NCBI RefSeq assembly: GCF_000247815.1
Contig: NC_021675.1
Coordinates: forward strand, 70,369,454-70,433,453
Origin: Ficedula albicollis
Lineage: Eukaryota > Chordata > Aves > Passeriformes > Muscicapidae
Length of the DNA stretch: 64,000 nucleotides
Reading direction: 5' to 3'
Part shown: positions 1-35,102 of the stretch, in pieces
Position numbering within the stretch: position 1 is the first letter of the stretch
How the letters are laid out: each line of letters starts with the position of its first letter
Program-made: the position numbers and the translations under genes
The notes under the pieces: model-generated
The model's input: only the letters and a program-made list of their open reading frames with translations
The model's database searches: none
Told to the model about the DNA's origin: nothing

Positions 1-298
1 TGTCAGCCACCAGCCCCACGATGAAAACCTGAGGGCAGCAGGCAGGGGCATGACTTGGTGTGGGCAGGGGGATGTCTGGGCAGAGCAACAGCCACCCTGA
101 CCCCACCCTGCTCTGGTGCCATCCCTGGGATCACTCTTGGTGTGGGAGAAACACCTTTGAATCCTGCTGGGATTGCCCCCGTCAGGACGCAGCCCTGCCC
201 TGTGCTGGGTCACTCAGACCAGCAAATCCCATTGCCCCAGTCCAACCAGTGCCCACCCTGCACTGGGGAGGGCTCAGACCCACGCAGGTTCTGCTCAC

Positions 299-14072
<13,774 letters not shown>

Positions 14073-14329
14073 GGCCACCGGGCCACCGGGGCCGTGCCGT
14101 GGGGACCGGGGCGCTGCAGGGCCACTGGCGGTTCCTCCTGTCACACTCCCCGCGTCACGTGCACCCCCAGCTTGTGAAAGCTCCGCTTCCTCAGTGCGCC
14201 CTGAGCGCGGGGGTCCCACCCCCACCATCCTGCCCCTGCCACGCGCGGTGGGGATGGAGCCCCCGGGACCCCCCACACCACCCACCCAAGGGTGGGTGTG
14301 GGAGCCTTGACGGGGGTGGACGGGGGTCA

Positions 14330-15082
14330 GGACAAACTCAGGCGCTCTCTATATTCTGGTCTCGAAGTTTGCAGTTTATTGCATAGGGCGTGGGTATAAA
14401 GGGCCCTGCTGGGAGCTGCCAGCTGCAGCTCGGAGCAGGGCAGAAAGAGAGGGGGGGTTAGGAGTTCTAAGAGATGAGAGGGAAGTAAGAGAGGTAAGAG
14501 AGAGATTTTTCCGTTTACAACACAATAAATCTTCTTCTACATTGAATATTCTAATTTCCACTAACCAATCTAATACAAGATACGAATTCTCTAATATTTA
14601 CATGCAACCTATAGGAATTGCTATCTGTTTTACTGTTTTCTTATCTCTAAACCTTATCTCAGACCTTTCCTGTCATGCCCGGAGAGGGTCTCTGCTGGCT
14701 CTTTGGTATTTGCAGCAAGTGGCGTTATCTTAGCAAAGGGAGAAGATCTTCAAGCATCCACATTGCTATTCTGCAGCCACTCAGTCGAAAACTGCTATTG
14801 TCTCAATCTCGCTTATGGTTTCCATATTCTCAAAATCTTTTGCTAGGCAATCATGTTTATAAGGTTTTCCTGATTCATCCTTCCCAACAGGTGTGGGTCA
14901 GTGGCGTTATCTTAGCAAAGGGAGAAGATCTTCAAGCATCCACATTGCTATTCTGCAGCCACTCAGTCGAAAACTGCTATTGTCTCAATCTCGCTTATGG
15001 TTTCCATATTCTCAAAATCTTTTGCTAGGCAATCATGTTTATAAGGTTTTCCTGATTCATCCTTCCCAACAGGTGTGGGTCA
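14330..15082 (-). mobile_element. Solo LTR of an endogenous retrovirus, minus orientation, upstream of the DOCK2-like gene
   Basis: An AT-rich block in GC-rich surroundings. Read on the minus strand it has a TTTATA box (plus 14395-14400) and a polyadenylation signal AATAAA (plus 14375-14380) near its 3' end, the layout of an LTR promoter/R region. Its U3-like part holds two tandem 182-bp copies, 14719-14900 and 14901-15082. It points toward the DOCK2-like exon 1 about 260 bp downstream. No viral coding sequence is present. Element boundaries are approximate and no target-site duplication was identified. Confidence 0.5.
14719..15082. repeat. Two tandem 182-bp copies within the LTR U3-like region
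   Basis: GTGGCGTTATCTTAGC begins at 14719 and 14901, and both copies run to CAGGTGTGGGTCA. They appear identical. U3 tandem repeats are a known enhancer arrangement in retroviral LTRs, but an assembly duplication is also possible here. Confidence 0.85.
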
Positions 15083-15939
15083 GGGGTCACTGCCAAGATG
15101 GTTCTGGTCACTGGGGTGGGTCATGGGGTGGCACGGTGACCCCTCTGGGTGAGCACCCAGCCCCCAGCAGGACATGGGGCTGGAGTTGGGAGCATGGAAT
15201 TCTCCAGCCACCCCATGGCACGAGGAGTCACTTGGAGCCGTGGCTAGAACCAGCACTGCTGGGACAAGGTTTCTGCCATCGTGGCTGGGTCTGGCTTGCC
15301 CACATTTCCATCCCATCCCCCGGAGCACCAGGCCCAGCTGTGCCAGCGCTGGCTCTGTGCCCTGTCCAGCTCCTGCAGCACCAGGAGAGCGCGTGGAGCA
15401 ACGGCTCAGCGCCGGCCACTTCCTTCCTCCTGCTGGCCCTGTCCGACCCTGGTGGCTCCACAGGCTCCAGGCTCTCACGCCCTCATGGCCACGCTGCCCT
15501 GGGACCCTCTGAGCCCTCCAAATCCTGCTGCTGCTCCCACAGACTGACAGGTCTCTCTTCCAGCAGCCTCTCGGCGCCAGCACCCGCCTCCTTCCCTGCA
15601 TCCGCACACCCTCGCATGTCCCCAAACCCCCCTGCAACCTGAGCCTGCTCTGGGTCACCCCCCGCCCCAGGACAGACCCCCCTGACCAAAAACCGGCCTT
15701 GAGAGCGGGAGGGCAAGGAGAGCCCCGCGGGAGAGGGAGATGGGGTGGGTGTGGGATCGGCCAAACCGGCCATAACGCGACTCCGGTGTCACCGCCCGGG
15801 CCGAGGTGCGAGGGCGGGACGCGCAGGACTCAGAGCAGCCGCCGGAGCCGCCACCCCGCACGGCAAAGCCCGGGATGGTCCCCGCCGGTGCACGGACCTG
15901 CCCGCACCGGGGCTGGCAGCGCCGGGGGTGAACAGAAGG
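15083..15939. other. Intergenic sequence without recognised gene
   Basis: GC-rich, turning CpG-dense from about 15750. No exon of a known family is seen on either strand. Confidence 0.5.
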
Positions 15940-16247
15940 AAATGTGACACGGACACCGGCGTGCCGGGGCTCTCGGACAGAGCACTTCCCGCAGCCTCCG
16001 AGGTTCCCGGTTCCCGATTTCCGCAGGCCCGGGGCCAGCAAGCACCGTTCGGTGTGCGGTCCCTGCCCGGTGTGCGGTCCCTGCCCGGTGCGCGGTCCCT
16101 GCCCGGTGCGCGGCTCTGCCCGGTGCGCGGTCCCTGCCGGGTGCGCGGCTCTGCCCCGCGGCCCCGGCGGCAGCTCGGGCCGGGCCGGGCCGTTCGCCGG
16201 TCAGGGAGCTCCACCTGCCGGTACCGCCGGGAGCCGCCGCGGAGGAG
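15940..16247. repeat. Duplicated CpG-rich segment, copy 1 (copy 2 from 16603), with 17-bp internal repeats
   Basis: AAATGTGACACGGACACC starts at 15940 and again at 16603. Each copy carries tandem ~17-bp units of the type GGTGCGCGGTCCCTGCC, and copy 2 has more of them. The copies are separated by poly-G tract 16251-16581 and adapter sequence, so they are probably two versions of one locus. Confidence 0.85.
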
Positions 16248-16602
<355 letters not shown>

Positions 16603-16952
16603 AAATGTGACACGGACACCGGCGTGCCGGGGCTCTCGGACAGAGCACTTCCCGCAGCCTCCGAGGTTCCCGGTTCCCGATTTCCGCAGGCCCGGGGCCA
16701 GCAAGCACCGTTCGGTGTGCGGTCCCTGCCCGGTGTGCGGTCCCTGCCCGGTGCGCGGTCCCTGCCCGGTGCGCGGCTCTGCCCGGTGCGCGGTCCCTGC
16801 CCGGTGCGCGGCTCTGCCCGGTGCGCGGTCCCTGCCGGGTGCGCGGCTCTGCCCCGCGGCCCCGGCGGCAGCTCGGGCCGGGCCGGGCCGTTCGCCGGTC
16901 AGGGAGCTCCACCTGCCGGTACCGCCGGGAGCCGCCGCGGCGGAGGGAGCTG
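16603..16952. repeat. Duplicated CpG-rich segment, copy 2
   Basis: Repeats 15940-16247 with additional 17-bp units. It starts exactly at the adapter junction. Confidence 0.85.
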
Positions 16953-16959
16953 CTTCGCC

Positions 16960-17285
16960 GGTACGGGATGGCCGGCATCGGGATACCCGGCCCCGATACA
17001 CCCAGTGCTGGTACGGGATGCCCCGCTCCGGCAGCAGCATGCCCAGCATCAGTATGACCAGCACCATCACGGGATGCTCCGGTACGGAAGGACCGACACC
17101 GGTACGGGATGCCCGGCTCCGGTGCACCCGACAGCAGTACAGGATGTCCCGCATGGGGATGCCCGGCATTGATACGGGATGCGCCGGTACAAGATGCCCG
17201 GCTCCGGTACGCCCGGTCCCGCAGATCCAGTACGGGATGCCCAGCACCAGCACCGAGATGTCCGGTACCGGGAAGCCCGATCCGA
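16960..17285. repeat. Degenerate minisatellite of GGTACGGGATGCCCGG-type units
   Basis: Variants of GGTACGGGATGCC recur every 25-40 bp. No coding potential is supported. Confidence 0.6.
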
Positions 17286-17390
17286 ATAGGGGCTGCGGGC
17301 GGGCTGGGGCTGCAGCCGCACACCGGAGCTGGCAGCGGAGGGCAGCGGGGCGGGCGGGCCGCGGCCGGAGGCGGGAGCGCTGCCGGCGTG

Positions 17391-17836
<446 letters not shown>

Positions 17837-18364
17837 CGACCCGCCCCCGACCTGCCCGCCCGCTCCGCTCCGCTGAGCTCCGGCCCGGCGCCGCTGCTCA
17901 GGTGCCCGGTCCGGACCGTCCCGTACAGGTGCTCTGCCGACCCGGTCGGCCCGTGCCGTTCGGGACCGACCCTCCCAAGGTGTCCGCCCTGTCCCGTAAC
18001 CCCTGTGCCCTGTCTCGGTCCTCACGCACAGCCCTGCCCGGTCTCCGCATTCTGCTGCATCCCGCGGGGCTCTCCCGGTGCCCCATCCCCTTTCCCCGGT
18101 TCCCTGCCCGTTGTCCCGGTTCTGTTCCGCGTCTCCGCGGCCGTGTCACCCCTCCGCACCTGTCCGTGCCCCTGTGCCCGCATCCCCCGCCCGCCCCTGT
18201 GCCCGCATCCCCCGCCCGTCCCCGGTAGCCGCGGGTCCCCCCTCCCCGCGGGACGGGACGTGGCACTGGGCTGCACCGGGCTCCTTCCCGGTTCGTAGGC
18301 GAGGGTGGGTCAGCGCCGGTGCCGCTCCACCCCCGCCCGCCCTCGCAGCTCCGGTGTCCCCGCC
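17837..18364 (+). promoter_or_regulatory. CpG-rich 5' flank and probable promoter of DQX1
   Basis: Dense CpG and GC-box-like GGGCGG/CCCGCC runs lead directly into the DQX1 start codon. No TATA box is evident. The transcription start cannot be placed from sequence alone. Confidence 0.5.
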
Positions 18365-23808
<5,444 letters not shown>

Positions 23809-24171
23809 GCCGGAGCAGCGGAGCCCCGCGGTGGGGCTGCCTGGGCTTGGCCATGACCCTGGGGACGGGGGAGCCCCGGGGAGGCCCCAGGGGGGCTGTG
23901 TGGCCGCAGGGGCTGTCCCGGGTCCCAGGGAGGCGTGGGCACTGCCTCAGCGCTGCGCCGCAGTCGGTCGAGGGCCGGCGGCCGTGGGACCACGCTGGCA
24001 CCTCAGAGCGTGACTGAGGAGTGCTGGCCCCGGCCAGGGGAGTGGTGTGGGCCCTCCCCACTGGGCTCCTTCCTTCACCCCGTCTTTCCCGGGGGTCTGC
24101 GGGGCTGGAGGCATCGCCCGTCCCGCTCCCCCCGCGCCCGGCGCCGAGGGGCCACACACGGGTCCCTCCTG

Positions 24172-24177
24172 TATAAA
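24172..24177 (+). terminator. Probable polyadenylation signal of DQX1 (TATAAA variant)
   Basis: TATAAA followed within 20-30 bases by a GT-rich stretch, 364 bases after the stop codon. No AATAAA is seen nearby. Assignment is tentative. Confidence 0.4.
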
Positions 24178-24315
24178 GTTTTGTGACCTTTGCTACTGGC
24201 TTCGTGTCCGTGACTGCAGCGAGGGGTCCAGCCAGGGTGGGGTCCATCCTGCCGAGGGACATCACAACAGAGGGGTCTGGCTGGGGTGGGCTCTGTCCCT
24301 GCTCCTCCCATCTGC

Positions 24316-24862
24316 CGGCGGTGGTTTCTGTCTGGGAGGCTTCACTCCCCTTCCCGGGGATGGTTTCTGTCTGGGAGCCCTCGCTCCCCTTCCCGGGGAT
24401 GGTTTCTGCCTGGGAGCCCTCGCTCCCCTTCCCGGGGATGGTTTCTGCCTGGGAGCCCTCGCTCCCCTTCCCGGGGATGGTTTCTGCCTGGGAGCCCTCG
24501 CTCCCCTTCCCGGGGATGGTTTCTGCCTGGGAGCCCTCGCTCCCCTTCCCGGGGATGGTTTCTGCCTGGGAGCCCTCGCTCCCCTTCCCGGGGATGGTTT
24601 CTGCCTGGGAGCCCTCGCTCCCCTTCCCGGGGATGGTTTCTGCCTGGGAGCCCTCGCTCCCCTTCCCGGGGATGGTTTCTGCCTGGGAGCCCTCGCTCCC
24701 CTTCCCGGGGATGGTTTCTGCCTGGGAGCCCTCGCTCCCCTTCCCGGGGATGGTTTCTGCCTGGGAGCCCTCGCTCCCCTTCCCGGGGATGGTTTCTGCC
24801 TGGGAGCCCTCGCTCCCCTTCCCGGGGATGGTTTCTGCCTGGGAGCCCTCGCTCCCCTCCCA
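24316..24862. repeat. Minisatellite, 39-bp unit, 14 copies
   Basis: Core GGGGATGGTTTCTGCCTGGG with AGCCCTCGCTCCCCTTCCC repeats every 39 bases. The first copies carry substitutions and the rest are nearly perfect. The unit length is a multiple of three and has no stops in the forward frames, so long ORFs appear by chance. It lies just downstream of DQX1. Confidence 0.95.
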
Positions 24863-25960
24863 CCCTTGTTTCGGGTGCCAGGCTGGGGTCCCAACTGTGC
24901 TGAGGCACTGAGGGCATCCCTGGCCTTTGCATCAGGACTTCCCCTCCGTGGTTGTGGTTCTTCTGCAGAAGCCAAGGGGAAGCTGCGGTTGGCGAGGTGG
25001 GGGCGAACCTGCCGCCAGCGCCTGCTTCCCGCAGACAGGGCAGGGCGTGCAGCACCCCCGGACAAGGCAGCCCGTCCCTCCCTCGCCTGTCGGGGTCCCC
25101 TGCAGTGCTACAGCCAAGGGCTGAGCTGCTGCATGGGCGCCTGGGGCTCCCAGCTTCCCCTCCCTGCTCTGCCACCCACACACAGGGGCTTGGCTCTGCT
25201 CAGGGAGGGGCCGGATGTCCCATTGCCCTGTCCTGGCCGCAGTGCCTCAAAAGGTGAGAGCTGGGCTCCCCCAGCCTCCCACAGCCCCCGCTTCCCCTTT
25301 GCTTTCTAGGAACTCCAGAAAGTACGTGAAAGGGTACAGTGCTCCCCTCCCCAGGGTGGGGTCTGCTACATGCCCTCATCGCGGGCTGGCACCAGGGGGG
25401 TGGCAAAGGGGCACCTGGTGACCATGATGATCTCTGTCCCTACGTCCTCATCTCTGCACAGCATCCCGTGGGAGACGCAGTGGCCCGAGGAGGGGAGGGA
25501 AGGGGTGAGACAATCTGTGCCGTGCTGTGGGCATCACTCTGAGCCTCTGTGGAAACCCTTCCCTCTCCTCGAGGACCCAGAAGGGCCCAGTCCTGGGCTG
25601 CCCCTCTCTAGACCCCCAGCACAGGTGCTGATAGACCTCACTGGTCCCCCTGGCCCCCGAGTTCTGCTCAGTACACGGTGATGTGCAGACCCTCAGGGGG
25701 TGCAGGGGCTCAGGACCCCTCTGGGAGAGCTGGGAGCACCCAGAACCCCACCATTCCAGGTGCCCAGCGCTGCCCCTTGCCCATCTTCTGGCATTCAGGG
25801 GCAGGGCAGAGGGTGTGCAGTGCCCCCTGCCCTGGGAAGTACCAGCGGTGAGTCCCGAGGCTGGGTGGGTGGGAGGCAGGGGGCTGAGCGTGGGTCCCAT
25901 TCTCCAGTTCTGAGAACTGTGATGCTGCTGTGACTGCACCTTGGGGCAGCCCCATGGAGT
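24863..25960. other. Intergenic, no gene recognised
   Basis: Between DQX1 and the IL12B-like gene. No exon pattern is supported on either strand. The right end grades into the promoter of the IL12B-like gene. Confidence 0.5.
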
Positions 25961-25968
25961 CCAGCCCA

Positions 25969-26021
25969 CTATAAGACGGCAGCCCCCAGCCCTGCCGAGC
26001 CCACCAGAGAGACACACAGAG
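25969..26021 (+). promoter_or_regulatory. TATA-type promoter and 5' non-coding exon of the IL12B-like gene
   Basis: CTATAAG at 25969-25975 lies about 30 bases before a plausible start site. A short leader then ends at 26021 in a good donor, AG followed by GTAAGC. The next acceptor (CTTCCCAG) sits just before the ATG at 26154. A TATA box and an untranslated first exon fit an inducible cytokine gene. This is inferred from sequence only. Confidence 0.5.
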
Positions 26022-26153
26022 GTAAGCACAGGGAGGGTTGGGGGGTCTGGGGGGGTCCTGCTTTGGGGATGCTGCTCCAGGGACCACTGGGTGTGTCCCT
26101 CTCCTGGGTTATGTCCAGCTGGAGCTGCCCTTCCCCTCCCTTTCTCTTCCCAG

Positions 26154-28181
<2,028 letters not shown>

Positions 28182-28278
28182 CAACCGTGCCTTTGAGGGT
28201 GCTGACCCCACAAACGGGCACCTCCTTTCCCCAGAACCCCCCACCCCTTTACAGCTCGGAAAAGGATTTTCTCCCCCT

Positions 28279-28284
28279 ATTAAA
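28279..28284 (+). terminator. Polyadenylation signal ATTAAA of the IL12B-like gene
   Basis: ATTAAA is about 98 bases past the stop codon, followed by a GTGTCTGTGTGG-type downstream element around 28320. Confidence 0.6.
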
Positions 28285-28870
28285 ACTCTGGGTTTGGCTT
28301 TGCCACCACAATCCCTAGCCGGTGTCTGTGTGGGAAGGGAGGTGCTGCGCCCCCCGAGGGGCTCCCGGCTGGCACAAGACTCAGCCCTGGGGTCCATCTG
28401 CATGCCTGGGACAGGCTCCACCCGTGCTCCAGCCCAGCTCGGGGACAGGCGGGATAGAGAGTCCCTACAGCCCTGCCCAGCTACACAGGGGCTCCCTGAA
28501 CTCCTCCACCCCTCAAAAACCCCTCCCAGCTCTTCCTCCTTCGTGGGGACCGCGGTGGGACAATGACCCCAGACAGAGGAGCAACACCCCATCCCCACAT
28601 CCCGGGCAGCAGGATCCCATCCTGACCCCCAAAGTGCCGGTGACAGTGGGGGGGATTCAGGAACCACCCATCACCACTGGGGGAGCTCAGTTTCTACTGA
28701 AGCCGGGGCCCCGCAATGAGCTGTAGCCCCTCAGTGTCGCTGTGCAGTGCCCAGCTGGGGGGTGAGGGGAACCCACACCCCTCCATGAGCCCACTTCCCA
28801 CGGAGGCCCTGCCCCACCACAGACCCCTGGAGCACAGCCGGGGGTGCTGCCCACCCCCCTCCAGACGGGC
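28285..28870. other. Convergent intergenic region, nothing recognised
   Basis: Lies between the end of the IL12B-like gene (+) and the 3' UTR of the unidentified minus-strand gene. Confidence 0.5.
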
Positions 28871-28894
28871 CGGCTCCGGGTGATGCCACGGGGC

Positions 28895-28900
28895 TTTATT
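28895..28900 (-). terminator. Polyadenylation signal AATAAA of the unidentified minus-strand gene
   Basis: TTTATT on the plus strand, that is AATAAA on the minus strand, about 335 bases downstream of the stop codon at 29234. Confidence 0.55.
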
Positions 28901-29233
28901 GAGGTGCTTCCACACGGGTCTGGGCCGGGACCCCCACCCCGGAGAGGCTGGTGACTGTGTGTCCCCACGGGCGCTGCCCTCCCGGGGGTCCCGGGGCAGG
29001 CGGGGGGCACGCATAAGTCCGGGGGACCCGTGGAACGGGGGTGGGGGCAGAAGGACCGGGGCTCCGTGAGTCCAGAGAGGTCCAGAGGGTCCCAAGGAAC
29101 CGTGCGGGGTTTGGGGTCCGGCGGAGGAACCGGGGTCCGGTAGTGGGGCTGAGGATCCGGTCCCGGGACCGGGGGTCCAGTGGTAACGGCAGGACCGGGA
29201 TCCGGTGGTGGGACCGGGGCTCCGGGGGTCCGG

Positions 29234-29285
29234 TCACGGCGGGGCCAGGCCGCCCAGGCGCAGCTCCTCGCTCTCCAGCATCTCC
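29234..29285 (-). CDS. Terminal coding exon of an unidentified minus-strand gene
   Basis: A strong acceptor (CTTCTTTTCCAG) is followed by a reading frame ending REMLESEELRLGGLAPP and TGA, then a 3' UTR with AATAAA. The rest of the gene is hidden by the 2.6-kb poly-G tract just upstream. On the far side of that tract, minus-strand 32021-31972 also follows an acceptor-like CCTCCCCAG and reads VTPSVGAPPATTIQLNS. That could be another exon of the same gene, but this is unproven. I do not recognise the protein. The neighbouring human gene here would be AUP1, whose end does not resemble it. Confidence 0.35.
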
Positions 29286-29343
29286 CTGGAAAAGAAGGGC
29301 CGGGCTAAGCCCCTCGCCCCCCGTGCCCCCCGCGCCCCCCTCG

Positions 29344-31972
<2,629 letters not shown>

Positions 31973-32021
31973 GTTGAGCTGGATGGTCGTGGCGGGGGGA
32001 GCCCCCACTGAGGGGGTCACT

Positions 32022-32980
32022 GGGGAGGGGGTGCAGAGATTTGCCAGAGGAAGGGGGATTCAGCCCCTGTGCGCCCCACGAGCGCCCTGTGGGTCACACC
32101 AAGGCTCAGTCCGGGGGAGGCGATGGCAGTCCTGGGGGGACCCAGGGACTGGTGCAATCCATCAGCATGGGGGGCACCCCGAGTCCATGGCGGGGGGCTG
32201 CAAGGGCGTGTCCAGGCACAGGCAGCTGACAGACCACTGCGTGGGGGGCCAGGGGCCCAGACCATCAGTCCGTCCCACCACGGGGTGGGGCCAGGGTGGC
32301 CGAGTCCTTCGTCCAGCCCGGAAAGCACAGAGAGAAGCCGGAGGTGGCAAACTCCGACCGGGATAAGGCAAGTGGTGCAGGTGGTGCAGACCCTGCTGTC
32401 AGGGTGGGGGGCTTCCAGCACCAGGAATGGGAGGTCCACGCCCTGCCCTGCTCCAGGTGGGCTGGAGGCTGTGGGGCCCAAAGGGAGCCAGCATGACCCA
32501 CGGAGCTGCTGGTGGGGGAGCTGCAGCACCCTGCCAAGTGTGGGGCCCATCCCTGGGCTCCCAGGGGTCCGGGCAGGGAGCTGCAGGTGTCCATGGGGTG
32601 TAGAGGCCCAGCCCTTGGCTCCCACAGGTCTGAGCAGGCGGCTACAGACATCCGTGGGGTGCAGGGGCCAGCCCTGGGCTCCCGGGGGTCAGGCAGGGGG
32701 GCTGCAGAGGTCCACAGGGTGTGGGGGCCCACCCCTGGGCTCCTGGGGTGTCCAGGCAGGGGGCTGCCCACAGCAGTGCTCCAGGTGGGGTTTGGTGAAG
32801 CTTTGAGTCCAACCACAGGGGCACGGCCTCCCTTCCTGGGTGGTCCTGGGGGGCTCTCCATGGCAGGGAGGGGGCTGCCAGTGGGGGGCTCTCAGGAAGC
32901 TGCAGCCCCTTCCCTGCCACGGTCCAGGCTCAGAGCCCACCGGGCTCCCAGTGCCTCCTCCTGGCGCATCAGCAGCACCC
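32022..32980. other. TLX2 3' flank, no further gene recognised
   Basis: Contains the minisatellite at 32512-32765. No polyadenylation signal for TLX2 could be identified on the minus strand. Confidence 0.45.
32512..32765. repeat. Degenerate ~62-bp minisatellite, about four copies
   Basis: GGGAGCTGCAG/GGGGGCTGC followed by CCCTGGGCTCC-like blocks recurs every 60-65 bases. Lies downstream of TLX2. Confidence 0.7.
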
Positions 32981-33761
32981 TCACACCACAGAGGCCACCC
33001 CCGAGACCGACGTCACCTTGTTGTCCTCGGCCCAGGGCTGGAGGTTCTGCAGGGCGTAGAGCGAGGAGTTGTGCATGCAGAGCGGGTCCTGCGGCAGCGG
33101 CTGCGCCAGGCTCTTCTGGAAAGCCTCCTGCTGCAGGTGCAGCATCAGCCGGTTGGCCTGCTGCCGCTCCGCCTCGCGCTCCTCCGCCGTCTGACGCCTG
33201 CAGACAGCCGCCGTCGGCACGGAGCGCAGCTGGCGCTGCCACGTGCCACTGCCCCGCACGCCCCACAGCACACCCAGACCTCACCCAGCAGTGCATCACC
33301 CACGGTGATGGGCAGCCCAGCCCATCCATCCCAGCCCCGTCCTCTCCCAGAACATGGGGCTTGCTGTTAGAGGGACGTGGGGTTTGGGGCTGCCAGAGGG
33401 ATATACTGGGGTGTCTGCCAGAGGGATATATTGGGGCGTCTACCAGAGGGATATATTGGGGCGCCTACCAGAGGGATGTGACCATCACAGTTGTGGCGGC
33501 CACCCCGAAGCCGTCCCCGTTACCTCCACTTGGTGCGGCGGTTCTGGAACCAGGTCTTGACCTGGGCGTCCGTCATCTTGAGGGCCTTGGCCAGGGTGGC
33601 ACGCTCGGCCGAGGCCAGGTACTTCTGGCGGTGGAAGCGCTTCTCCAGCTCGCAGATCTGCACCCGCGAGAAGGACGTCCGCGGCTTCTTGCGCTTGGGC
33701 GGCGTCCGGTTCTGGTACGGGTGCCCGATGCGCCGCGTGGCCACGAAGGGCGACAGCGCGG
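32981..33761 (-). CDS. TLX2: T-cell leukemia homeobox 2 (exons 2 and 3; exon 1 missing from the assembly)
   Basis: Exon 2 is 33761-33524 and exon 3 is 33197-32981, in one frame to a TGA. Exon 2 carries [19 protein letters not shown], the basic [11 protein letters not shown] arm and the full homeodomain ending [13 protein letters not shown], with the Thr at position 47 that marks the TLX class. Exon 3 gives [14 protein letters not shown] and the C-terminal [14 protein letters not shown], closing with [15 protein letters not shown], which matches TLX2 rather than TLX1 or TLX3. The factor binds DNA in neural-crest-derived neurons, notably enteric ones. The N-terminal exon with the Groucho-binding EH1 motif was not found; it may lie in the N gap or the poly-C tract upstream. 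Orientation relative to DQX1 and PCGF1 agrees with human. Confidence 0.93.
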
Positions 33762-33960
33762 CTGTGGGGACAGCAGGGTGAGGGGGGACTCGGGGTGACC
33801 CCGGCAAGGCACACGAGAAGGATGTCCGCGGCTTCTTGCGCTTGGGCGGCGTCCGGTTCTGGTACGGGTGCCCGATGCGCCGCGTGGCCACGAAGGGCGA
33901 CAGCGCGGCTGTGGGGACAGCAGGGTGAGGGGGGACTCGGGGTGACCCCGGCAAGGCACA
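33668..33960. repeat. 147-bp tandem duplication covering the 5' part of TLX2 exon 2 and its acceptor
   Basis: 33668-33814 and 33815-33960 match except for scattered differences (for example GACGTC versus GATGTC). Each copy has the acceptor CCCCACAG, at 33762 and about 33909. The unit is 49 codons and stays open, so use of the distal acceptor would add 49 residues before the homeodomain. A haplotype or assembly duplication is equally possible. Confidence 0.9.
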
Positions 33961-34729
33961 GCAGAGCAGGACCCTGGGGGAGGTCAGGGCGCTTGGGGCC
34001 ATGGGGATGGGGAGCTCCAGGGGAGGCGCCACTGCTGCCTGGGAGAGCAGGGCAGGGGGACACCCAGAACCGTCCCCTCCTGCTCCCCCATCCTGAGGAC
34101 ATGGGGGCAGCTCAAGACACGGCATGAGGGAGGACCCATCCCCTTTCCTACCCCACGGCACAATCGCTCCCCCGGCCCGGCGGTTGGCACTGGGATGTCG
34201 GGGTGGATGGGCTGGCCTGGCCACAGGACTGATGCAGGACCATCACAAACCCAGCCTCCCCTCACATCGAGCAGCACTGCAGGGGCTGCCCAGCCCCACC
34301 AGTGAGGGGACGGGAGCACAGAGGCTGTTGGGAGGCAGACAGTGTCTCCTCCCATGCGCCAGCAGTGCTTGGGTTGGCCACTGCCAGGGGCCAGGGAAGG
34401 GGATGTCCCTGCCCAGCTGAAGTGTGAGCCAGCCCCGGTGAGGCCAACACGCCACATCCCAGCCCCAGAAGCTGCCGGAGCTGCAGGGAGCAGCAGAGCA
34501 GCGAAGCAGCATGGAGGAAAACGAAGGCTTGGCGGGGTCAGCCCTCAACGCCTGCTCCCCTGCTGCTCTGGCAGTGGCCTTGGCCAAGCCATGACTCCAT
34601 GGCACCGCATCCCCACGGCGCCATGGCACCACAGCCACCACCAGGGCCGGCACCATGTGGTGGGACCAGGAACGGCCGTGGGGCTACAGGCCTCCATGGC
34701 ACAGGGACGTGGGGCACAGCACACAGCAC
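33961..34729. other. TLX2 intron 1 or upstream region, nothing further recognised
   Basis: No sequence resembling a TLX exon 1 (for example a GIDQIL-like EH1 motif) is found on the minus strand. Confidence 0.5.
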
Positions 34730-35102
34730 NNNNNNNNNNNNNNNNNNNNNNNNNNNNNNNNNNNNNNNNNNNNNNNNNNNNNNNNNNNNNNNNNNNNNNN
34801 NNNNNNNNNNNNNNNNNNNNNNNNNNNNNNNNNNNNNNNNNNNNNNNNNNNNNNNNNNNNNNNNNNNNNNNNNNNNNNNNNNNNNNNNNNNNNNNNNNNN
34901 NNNNNNNNNNNNNNNNNNNNNNNNNNNNNNNNNNNNNNNNNNNNNNNNNNNNNNNNNNNNNNNNNNNNNNNNNNNNNNNNNNNNNNNNNNNNNNNNNNNN
35001 NNNNNNNNNNNNNNNNNNNNNNNNNNNNNNNNNNNNNNNNNNNNNNNNNNNNNNNNNNNNNNNNNNNNNNNNNNNNNNNNNNNNNNNNNNNNNNNNNNNN
35101 NN
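34730..35102. other. Scaffold gap (373 N)
   Basis: A run of N marking the join between two contigs. Homopolymer tracts change from G to C across it. Confidence 0.99.

Noticed and set aside
24047..25309. 420-residue ORF of Pro-Gly-Asp-Gly-Phe repeats
   Set aside because: Product of the 39-bp minisatellite; no splice, promoter or family support.
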